From Cyanobium sp. CZS25K (lineage in GTDB: Bacteria > Cyanobacteriota > Cyanobacteriia > PCC-6307 > Cyanobiaceae), in assembly GCA_030373325.1 (NCBI GenBank), contig JAUCZB010000013.1, positions 18,380-82,379 of the forward strand: 64,000 nt of DNA, read 5' to 3'. A program made the translations under genes and the position numbers. The stretch's first letter is position 1. Each line of letters begins with the position of its first letter. The notes below the pieces were generated by a model. That model saw only the letters and a list, made by a program, of their open reading frames with translations, searched no databases and was not told the DNA's origin. Below, piece by piece: positions 49,316 through 56,063 of this stretch.

Positions 49316-49605
49316 CGGCTGTCGCCCTTGCGGCGGAACATGGCGAGCATGCGATCGGTGACGAGGAAGCCACCGATCACGTTGTAGAGAGCGAAGCCCA
49401 GGGAGAGGGCTCCCAGCACCAGCAGGGCCGTGTTGGAGCCGGCGTGCTGGATGAGGGTGAGGGAGGCCAGCACGGTGATGCCGCTGATGGCGTTGGCCCC
49501 CGACATCAGCGGGGTGTGCAGGGTGGGCGGCACCTTGCCGATCAGTTCCAGGCCCAGCAGGCTGCCCAGCAGCAGCACCCAGAGGGACTGCGAAAGAAGG
49601 CTCAT
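49312..49605 (-). CDS. NAD(P) transhydrogenase subunit alpha, membrane part
   Basis: This 97-residue protein is the separate membrane half of the alpha subunit (PntA2/PntAB). It has three hydrophobic helices and the family pattern HTPLMSGANAISGI. The split into pntA, pntA2 and pntB is usual in cyanobacteria and in Rhodospirillum. It overlaps pntB by four bases at its 3' end and pntA by four at its 5' end. Confidence 0.93.
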   Translation of the reverse strand: MSLLSQSLWVLLLGSLLGLELIGKVPPTLHTPLMSGANAISGITVLASLTLIQHAGSNTALLVLGALSLGFALYNVIGGFLVTDRMLAMFRRKGDSR

Positions 49606-50759
49606 GAACGGGCTCCGATGGGTGAAAGGCCGGCGGGCTGGACGATGTCGTCCCGGCGGCAGAGGCCGCCATGGGTGAAGAGACAGCCGTCGAGGATCGG
49701 ATCCTCCGGATCCAGCCGGAAGCCCTCCTCGCCCAGCACGTGCTCGATCAGGGCGGCGATGTTGCGGGCGTAGAGGGCGCTGGCGTGGTTGGGCACGGTG
49801 CTGGGCAGGCCGTCGGCGCCGATCAGCAGCACCCCCCGGCGCTCCACCGTGGCCCCGGCGATCGTGCCGAAGCAGTTGCCCCCCTGGGCCACGGCCAGAT
49901 CGACCACCACAGCGCCCGGCCGCATGCCGTCGAGCATCGCCTCGCTGATCAGGCGGGGAGCCGGCCGGCCGGGCACCAGGGCGGTGCAGATCACCATGTC
50001 GGCCAGGGCCAGCTGGTCAGCCAGCTGCTGCCGCTGGGCCGCCAGGAAAGCCTCGCTGGCCTGGCGGGCGTAGCCCCCCACCTCGGCGGGCGCCTCCTCC
50101 AGCTCGGGAGGGTCGATGAAGCGACCCCCAAGCGACTCCACCTGCTCCTTCACGGCCGGCCGCACATCCGAGACGTAGACCACACCGCCCAGACGGCGGG
50201 CGGTGGCCAGCGCCTGCAGTCCGGCGACGCCGGCCCCCAGGATCAGCACCCGCGAAGGCTGAATCGTGCCCGCCGCGGTCATCAGCATCGGCACGTAGCG
50301 GTCGAGGGCCGCCGCCGCCAGCAGCACCGCCTTGTAACCGGCGATGTTGGCCTGGGACGAAAGCACATCCATCGACTGGGCCCGGCTGATGCGGGGCAGC
50401 AGCTCGAGGGCGATGGCGGAGGCCCGCCGGTCGTTGAGGGCCTGGACCAGGGCCGTGGCGCCGTAGGGGGCCAGCAGGCCCACCAGGAGGGAGCCGTCCC
50501 GCAGGCGGCCCAGCGCCTCCGTCGACGGTGGTTGGACGCAGAGCACCCCATCGACCGCGCCCCAGTCCGTGGGCTCCCCATCCCACAGCTCGGCGCCGAC
50601 GGCGGCGAAGTCGTCGTCCAGGAAGCCGGCCGGCTGGCCCGCCCCCCGCTCCACCTGCAGCGTGGCCCCCTTGGCCACCAGTCTTCGCACCGTTTCGGGG
50701 GTCGCGGCGACCCTCCGCTCACCGGGAGCCGTCTCCCTGGGAATCAGCAATTTGACCAA
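49602..50759 (-). CDS. pntA: NAD(P) transhydrogenase subunit alpha, NAD-binding part
   Basis: This 385-residue soluble subunit binds NAD(H). It has LIPRETAPGERRVAATPETV at the start, AQSMDVLSSQANIAGYKAV, the dinucleotide fold VLILGAGVAGLQALATARRLGG and later VPNHASALYARNIA. The start is a TTG giving (M)VKLLIPRET; no better ATG or GTG exists before the first strand, and the frame upstream encodes an unlikely basic stretch. No strong ribosome-binding site is seen. It begins the pnt operon and is divergent from the helicase gene. Confidence 0.92.
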   Translation of the reverse strand: MVKLLIPRETAPGERRVAATPETVRRLVAKGATLQVERGAGQPAGFLDDDFAAVGAELWDGEPTDWGAVDGVLCVQPPSTEALGRLRDGSLLVGLLAPYGATALVQALNDRRASAIALELLPRISRAQSMDVLSSQANIAGYKAVLLAAAALDRYVPMLMTAAGTIQPSRVLILGAGVAGLQALATARRLGGVVYVSDVRPAVKEQVESLGGRFIDPPELEEAPAEVGGYARQASEAFLAAQRQQLADQLALADMVICTALVPGRPAPRLISEAMLDGMRPGAVVVDLAVAQGGNCFGTIAGATVERRGVLLIGADGLPSTVPNHASALYARNIAALIEHVLGEEGFRLDPEDPILDGCLFTHGGLCRRDDIVQPAGLSPIGARS

Positions 50760-50875
50760 CGGGGGGCCACACACAGTTCTTCTGCAATAGACGGCCCGGC
50801 CGGTGACGGCAAGCGTCCTGGCGCCAATGTGCGGACACGCCCACCGGCCCCTGGCGGGCCCAGCAGAATCGGCCC

Positions 50876-52357
50876 ATGCCGGCACCATCCTTCGATCTGG
50901 GTCTGCGCCGTGGGGCCGGGCCTGCCGGGTTCACCCGCGGCCCCTCCGGGCCCGAGCCCCGGGGCTGGCAACGGCGCCTGATCCAGCTGCTGCGGGCCCG
51001 GTTGGTCGCCGCGGGTCCCGGCGGCCAGGACGTGCTCCTCCACGCCGGTCCCGGCGCCGGCAAGACCCTGGGAGCCCTGCTCGCCTTCCGACAGCTGCAG
51101 CGGGAAGGACGGCTGGACCGGTTCGTGGTGTTCTGCCACCGCAGCGCGATCGCCCGCCAGTGGGTGGCCGCCGCCGCCCGCCTCGGTCTGGACCTGCATG
51201 AATGGGAAGCCCCGCAGGGGCCCTCCGCGGCGGCTCCCGGCGTGGGGCTGCTGCTGAGCTATCAGGCCGCCGCCCTGCATCGCCGGCGCCTGGAGAGGGA
51301 GCTGGCCAGCCACCTCCAGGGCCAGCACTGGCTGGCGATCGCCGACGAAGTGCACCATCTGGGCCTGGACCCCCTGGAACCGGAGGCCACCGCCTGGGGA
51401 CACGCCTTCAGCAACCTCAGCGGCGGCGCCCACCTGCGTCTGGGTCTGACAGGCACCCCCTTCCGTGCCGACAACCTGGGCTTCTGTTCCGCCCGCAGGA
51501 TCCGGATGCACGATCAGGACGGGCCGGCCGAACGCATCATCCCGGACCTCTGCGTCGAGCCCCGTGCCCTGATCGCCGCCGGCGACGTGCGGCCCCTGGA
51601 GTTCCGGTTCCAGGACGGCTGGGTGGAACACGGCCGCCCGGAGGACGGCCGGGACTCCGAGACGTCCCCCCTGTCGGCGGAGCAACGGGAGAGCTGGCGG
51701 GCCCGCAACCTGCGGCGGGCCATCCGGCCCGGGGATCGGGGTGGGATCGCCCTGCGGCTGCTGCTGCAGGCCCGCCGCCGCCTGGAACGGGTCCGGCTGG
51801 AGCACCCCGGGGCGGGCGGCCTGGTGGTCGCCCGCGACATCGGCCATGCCGGGGCCATCGCCGACCTGCTGAGCCAGGAGGGGGACCGGGTGCACCTGGT
51901 GCACTCCCAGGATCCGGAGGCGGCGCGACGCCTGGCGGCGTTCCAGGCCGGAGACGCCGACTGGCTGGTGAGCATCGACATGTGTGCCGAAGGCTTCGAT
52001 GCCCCCCGCCTGCGGGTGGTGGCCTACCTGACCACGGTGGTCACCCGCAGCCGCTTCGTTCAGGCGATCACCAGGGCCGTACGCATGGACGGGGATCGGG
52101 CCGACCGGGAAGCCATCCCGCGCCGGCCGTCCTTCGTGTTCGCACCGGCAGACCCTCTGCTGATCGGCTACGCCCGCGGCTGGACGGTCAGTGAGCCCTA
52201 CGTGATCCGCTCGCGCCAGGCGGCGCTGACCCCAGGGACCCCCGGCTCACCGGGAAGCGACCAGCGCCTGCCCCTCCAGGCCCTGGCGGACGATGCCGGA
52301 CGGATGATCAGCGTCAGCGGGCCTGTCCTGCCGTCCTTCAACCGCCGCATTGCTTAA
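50876..52357 (+). CDS. Superfamily 2 helicase, DEAD/DEAH family
   Basis: This 493-residue protein has the helicase motifs in order: Walker A LHAGPGAGKTLGALLAF near residue 61, motif Ia VFCHRSAIARQW, motif II ADEVHHLG near residue 157, motif III LTGTPFRAD, and in the second RecA lobe VVARDIGHAGAIADLL, SIDMCAEGFDAPRL and motif VI RFVQAITRAVRMDG. It resembles type III restriction/SSL2-like ATPases but has no nuclease or extra domain and no methyltransferase nearby, so it is an orphan helicase. It may act in repair. It is divergent from pntA. Confidence 0.85.
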   Translation: MPAPSFDLGLRRGAGPAGFTRGPSGPEPRGWQRRLIQLLRARLVAAGPGGQDVLLHAGPGAGKTLGALLAFRQLQREGRLDRFVVFCHRSAIARQWVAAAARLGLDLHEWEAPQGPSAAAPGVGLLLSYQAAALHRRRLERELASHLQGQHWLAIADEVHHLGLDPLEPEATAWGHAFSNLSGGAHLRLGLTGTPFRADNLGFCSARRIRMHDQDGPAERIIPDLCVEPRALIAAGDVRPLEFRFQDGWVEHGRPEDGRDSETSPLSAEQRESWRARNLRRAIRPGDRGGIALRLLLQARRRLERVRLEHPGAGGLVVARDIGHAGAIADLLSQEGDRVHLVHSQDPEAARRLAAFQAGDADWLVSIDMCAEGFDAPRLRVVAYLTTVVTRSRFVQAITRAVRMDGDRADREAIPRRPSFVFAPADPLLIGYARGWTVSEPYVIRSRQAALTPGTPGSPGSDQRLPLQALADDAGRMISVSGPVLPSFNRRIA

Positions 52358-52477
52358 AATTGGCTTCATTCGCCTCGTTGCCGCGGCTTTTCCTGCAACG
52401 ATGTGACAACCAACACCGTCGACGAGACCACCAACCGCCAACGTGGGCACCACAGGACATCCACCGAGATCACCCCG

Positions 52478-52768
52478 ATGGACATGCCAAGAGACGACAC
52501 CAGATACCAGGAGGGTAGTTCCGATGCGCCCCTTGATGCCGCCGTCCATCGGCGCCTGACCGTGGCCGTCTGCTGGGCCCTGGCCCGCAGGGCCGCCCTT
52601 GATGGGCGTGAGCTCTTCGAAGACAGCTACGCCATCAACGAGGAGTTCCGTGAGTGGCTCCTGACACTTGAAGACCACCCTGAACTGCTTCAGGCCAATG
52701 TGCTGATGGTGCCGAGGGATCTTCATCTCGGCCGGCGCCCTGAAACCGACGGCCTGCTGGAAATCTGA
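52478..52768 (+). CDS. Conserved hypothetical protein
   Basis: This small protein (96 residues from the ATG used) has helical text RRLTVAVCWALARRAALDGRELFEDSYAINEEFREWLLTLEDHPELLQANVLMVPRD. A GTG 75 bases upstream could extend it. No membrane helix is clear and I do not recognise a family. It follows the helicase by 120 bases and converges with infA. Confidence 0.6.
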   Translation: MDMPRDDTRYQEGSSDAPLDAAVHRRLTVAVCWALARRAALDGRELFEDSYAINEEFREWLLTLEDHPELLQANVLMVPRDLHLGRRPETDGLLEI

Positions 52769-52827
52769 GGCCACCCCTTGGTGGGCCCTCAGCCGAATGG
52801 TCACAAGGCTTCAGGCGGGAGCAGGCC

Positions 52828-53097
52828 TCAGCGGCGGCGGGGTCCACCCGGCCGGTTACCCCCAGGCCGAGGACCTGTGGCCCCAGCGTTGCGCTCCCGG
52901 TAGGTGATGCGGCCCCGGGTCAGGTCGTAGGGGCTGATCTCGACCAGCACCTTGTCGCCCGCCAGCAGCTTGATGCGGAACTTGGTGAGCTTTCCCGCCG
53001 CCCGGCAGAGGCACTGGTGACCGGCAGGCTGCTCAAGGGTGACCAGGTAGAACCCGTTGCCCTGCTCCTTTTCGATCACACCGGACGTTTCGATCAT
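52828..53097 (-). CDS. infA: Translation initiation factor IF-1
   Basis: This 89-residue protein is IF-1, which binds the 30S A site. Its OB-fold reads SGVIEKEQGNGFYLVTLEQPAGHQCLCRAAGKL, then KLLAGDKVLVEISPYDLTRGRITYRER. About 17 Gly/Pro/Arg-rich residues extend the C-terminus beyond the usual 72-residue length. Starting residues MIETSG differ from the common MAKED-type start. It is near but not in a ribosomal operon here. Confidence 0.9.
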   Translation of the reverse strand: MIETSGVIEKEQGNGFYLVTLEQPAGHQCLCRAAGKLTKFRIKLLAGDKVLVEISPYDLTRGRITYRERNAGATGPRPGGNRPGGPRRR

Positions 53098-53216
53098 GCG
53101 GGAAGGGGGGCCTGAGAGAGAGAACAGTCCACCATCTTAAGTGGCGATCGATCCTCCCCCGCAGTGGGAACACCGGAGCGATAGGGTCGGCCGACTTCAC
53201 GCCCCTTGCCGGCCCC

Positions 53217-53306
53217 ATGCTCCTTCCCCCCATCACGATGGATCTGGGCCTGCTGCTGATCTCGATCGGAGTGGTCAACCTGTGGCGGGCCAGGGAAAGC
53301 TCCTGA
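53217..53306 (+). CDS. Possible 29-residue single-helix membrane microprotein
   Basis: A short ATG frame encodes MLLPPITMDLGLLLISIGVV followed by NLWRARESS: one hydrophobic helix with a basic end. It lies in a 214-base gap between infA and the pseudouridine synthase. Picocyanobacteria have many such photosynthetic small subunits, but it matches none I know. No strong ribosome-binding site is seen. It could be chance. Confidence 0.3.
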   Translation: MLLPPITMDLGLLLISIGVVNLWRARESS

Positions 53307-53311
53307 CACCA

Positions 53312-53989
53312 GTGGGCGGTGACGGGACGCTGACCACCACCCTCCTCTTCCACAAGCCCTACGGGGTACTCAGCCAGTTCACCAGCGAGCCAGGCAGCCG
53401 CTGGGGCTGCCTGGCCGACTTCATCGATGTTCCCAACGTTTATGCGGCTGGACGCCTCGATGCCGACAGTGAGGGCCTGCTGCTGCTCACCAGCAACGGC
53501 CGCCTCCAGCAGCGGCTCACGGATCCGGCCTTCGGCCACTGGCGCCGCTACTGGGCCCAGGTGGAGGGGGATCAGGCGCTTCACCCTCAAGCCCAGGAGC
53601 GACTGCGCATGGGCGTGGTGATCCAGGGGGTGGCCACCAGGCCCGCCCGGATCACCCCCATCGACGATCCAAACCTGCCCGAACGGACCCCTCCGATCCG
53701 CAGCCGCGCCACGATCCCCACCAGCTGGCTTCAACTGGAACTGCAGGAGGGCAGGAACCGACAGGTTCGGCGGATGACGGCCGCCGTCGGCCTGCCCACC
53801 CTGCGATTGCTGCGGGTGGCCATCGACCTCATGGACGGGGAGGCTCCCCTGAGCATCGATGGTCTTGAGCCTGGCCATTGGCGCCTGGTCAGCCGCCGGG
53901 AGGAGCACCGCCTGGGGATCTTGCTGAATCGCACCACCAGGGGGGCGGGGCGGGCTCCGATGAGCCGCAAGGCCATCGACAGGAGATGA
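53312..53989 (+). CDS. 23S rRNA pseudouridine synthase (RluE/RsuA family)
   Basis: This 225-residue protein is a RsuA-family pseudouridine synthase. It has LLFHKPYGVLSQF at the start, the catalytic GRLDADSEGLLLLTSNG near residue 49 with its Asp, and ELQEGRNRQVRRMTAAVG near residue 147. There is no N-terminal S4 domain, as in RluE. The GTG start (GTG GGC GGT) is used; longer frames are Pro/His-rich and unlikely. The exact uridine modified is not certain. Confidence 0.9.
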   Translation: MGGDGTLTTTLLFHKPYGVLSQFTSEPGSRWGCLADFIDVPNVYAAGRLDADSEGLLLLTSNGRLQQRLTDPAFGHWRRYWAQVEGDQALHPQAQERLRMGVVIQGVATRPARITPIDDPNLPERTPPIRSRATIPTSWLQLELQEGRNRQVRRMTAAVGLPTLRLLRVAIDLMDGEAPLSIDGLEPGHWRLVSRREEHRLGILLNRTTRGAGRAPMSRKAIDRR

Positions 53990-54165
53990 AGCTTTTGTGT
54001 AGCGGTGTAACGTCATTGCCACTCTGGGAATTCAGCCAAAATCCGAACCACCCAGGGACGGTTGGCGTCGTGAGACAGAGCGCACCTGCCCCAGCCTCAA
54101 GACAAGCCATGGTCAGCCACGATCATCCTGATTAGGGTAACCGTCATTCGATTCAGGGCCCACCT

Positions 54166-55110
54166 GTGAAGATTACCGGTTTGAAGATGTTTCTTGGCGG
54201 GGATGGCAGCAGGCCACTGAGGAAGCAACTCTCTCTGACTCTGGCTGTGGTGTTCACCGGCTCGATCCTGGTGGTGATTCTACTGCTTGATCAACTTTTC
54301 GGGTGGCAGGCAAAAGATCTGATCAATCAACGATCGGTCTTTTTCATGGACACGATGTTAGCGGTGAGGCAATACACTTCCAAGCAGGTAAATCCGGTCA
54401 TCGCTCCTCTGAATGAGGGCGGGGGGGCCTTCCGCCCCGAAGCCGTTCCCAGTTATTCAGCTACAACGGTTTTCGAATACCTGCGGGGGTCCAAACCCGA
54501 ATACAAAGAATACTCCTACCGTGAGGCCACGCTCAACCCCACCAACCTCAAGGACAAGTCCGATACATTCGAATCTGAAGTGATCGCATCCTTCCGTTCT
54601 TCACCCGCCCAGAAAGTCATCACCGGGGAACGAAATACCCCCCTAGGCAGCTACCACTTTGTAGCCCGCCCAATCAAGGTGACAAGCCAGAGTTGCCTGG
54701 TCTGCCACTCCACACCGGATCGGGCACCTCGGAGTCAGATCCTTGCCTACGGAGACTCCAACGGCTTCGGCTGGAAGATCGATGAAATTGTCGGAGCCCA
54801 GATCGTTTCCGTCCCCCAGAACACGGTCTTTCGGGCCAAGCGCGAGTCCCTCCTGGCCACCGTGCTGCTACTGGCCGCTGTGTTCAGCGCCGTGGCTCTG
54901 GTGGCCAACTCCATTCTCAACCGCCTGATCCTCCAACCGATGCGCCTGATCAGCAAAAAGGCGGAGGAGGCCAGCGTGACACCCTCTACCGTGAGCTTCA
55001 CGGAAAAAAACCGAGCCGATGAAATTGGCCAACTGGCCAAGAGCTTTGAGCGGATGAAACAGAGCCTGGCCATCTCCATGCAGATGCTGAAAGACCGCCA
55101 GAAGCCCTGA
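54166..55110 (+). CDS. DUF3365/Tll0287-like heme-motif membrane sensor with HAMP domain
   Basis: This 314-residue protein has a membrane helix (about 22-43), a periplasmic domain (44-225) of the DUF3365/Tll0287 type with a CLVCH heme-binding motif at residues 177-181, a second helix (229-250) and a HAMP domain (252-304) ending without any output domain. It should be a redox, gas or ligand sensor passing signals across the membrane. It starts with GTG (or ATG 21 bases later). It is five bases upstream of the PhnD-like lipoprotein gene, so all three genes form one operon. Since it has no kinase of its own, the third gene product is the likely output. Confidence 0.82.
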   Translation: MKITGLKMFLGGDGSRPLRKQLSLTLAVVFTGSILVVILLLDQLFGWQAKDLINQRSVFFMDTMLAVRQYTSKQVNPVIAPLNEGGGAFRPEAVPSYSATTVFEYLRGSKPEYKEYSYREATLNPTNLKDKSDTFESEVIASFRSSPAQKVITGERNTPLGSYHFVARPIKVTSQSCLVCHSTPDRAPRSQILAYGDSNGFGWKIDEIVGAQIVSVPQNTVFRAKRESLLATVLLLAAVFSAVALVANSILNRLILQPMRLISKKAEEASVTPSTVSFTEKNRADEIGQLAKSFERMKQSLAISMQMLKDRQKP

Positions 55111-55115
55111 CACCG

Positions 55116-56063
55116 ATGGCTTGGCTGGGATTCGTCAACGGACAGCACAAGGGCATCACAACATGGCTCGCTCTGATGGGTAAAGCCTGTTTGTTGATGC
55201 TGAGCCTGTTACTTGCCTCGTGCAGTGGAACTTTGAACACGGGCAAGGCGCTCTGTGGCCCCAACGGAGCTCTCAGGGTTGGCTTGATTGATCCCAGGGA
55301 AGGCCTGGATGCATCCAGCCAACAACCATTCGCCAACCAGGACATCGAGAACTTCCAGACCATGCTGGCTCAGGCCAGTCAGTGTGAGGTCAGGCTCGAG
55401 CCCCTGCGCAGCACGGATAGAGCCCGCGAACGGCTGGCGGATCAGGAGTGGGATGTAGCCTTTCTACCCCCGGGCCTGACGGCATTCGCACTGCAGCAAT
55501 CTGCAGGCTATTCGCCACTGCGCGTCCTCAGCGTCAACCAGACCTCCCGCGCTTCGATCCTTGTGCTGGCCTCGAGTCGCTTTCAGCGCCTGGCCGACCT
55601 GAATGGAGCACGGATCGGACTTCTGAGGAGAGGCTCACTCACAGGCTTCTATCTTCCGCTCTACAACCTGCATGGCCTCAGCCTCAACCAGGTCACCTTC
55701 GCCCTGAACTACACTGCTCTCCTGAACATGCTCAAAGACGGCAAGGTGGATGCCATCGCCTGGGACAACTCCCAAGCTCCAGCATCCGTGCCGGTTCGGA
55801 GCCTCACGACCGATACCCATAAGATCCCCATGGGGGCCCTGGTTCTGAGTGGTGCGTTGGCCAAGGCCAACTACCTACCCTTCCTGAAGAGCCTGGATGA
55901 CAGCTCAGGCCAGATGCCGGCCTGGCTCGGCTATGCCGCCACAATCCTGCCCAATCAGCAAGAGCTTCAGCCCCTCAAAGCCATCGTGGAGAGTGTGGAG
56001 AGCTGGGAGATGCCCCTCGATAAACAGCCACACCGAGTCTTTGGCAGAAAGGTGGGAGTATGA
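55116..56063 (+). CDS. PhnD-like phosphate/phosphonate-type substrate-binding lipoprotein
   Basis: This 315-residue protein has a signal sequence with lipobox LLLASCSG (Cys near residue 36) and a type II periplasmic-binding fold of the PhnD/SsuA group: LRVGLIDPREGLD, later WDVAFLPPGLTAFALQQ, ASILVLASSRFQRLADLNGARIGLLRRGSL and DGKVDAIAWDNSQ. There is no ABC permease or ATPase gene here, so ligand sensing rather than import is likely. It overlaps the cyclase/kinase gene by four bases. An alternative ATG 60 bases downstream sits nearer the signal peptide. Confidence 0.85.
   Translation: MAWLGFVNGQHKGITTWLALMGKACLLMLSLLLASCSGTLNTGKALCGPNGALRVGLIDPREGLDASSQQPFANQDIENFQTMLAQASQCEVRLEPLRSTDRARERLADQEWDVAFLPPGLTAFALQQSAGYSPLRVLSVNQTSRASILVLASSRFQRLADLNGARIGLLRRGSLTGFYLPLYNLHGLSLNQVTFALNYTALLNMLKDGKVDAIAWDNSQAPASVPVRSLTTDTHKIPMGALVLSGALAKANYLPFLKSLDDSSGQMPAWLGYAATILPNQQELQPLKAIVESVESWEMPLDKQPHRVFGRKVGV

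Noticed and set aside
52403..52477. GTG start extending the small hypothetical protein
   Set aside because: The extra residues are Thr/Arg/His-rich and no ribosome-binding site supports them, but it cannot be excluded.
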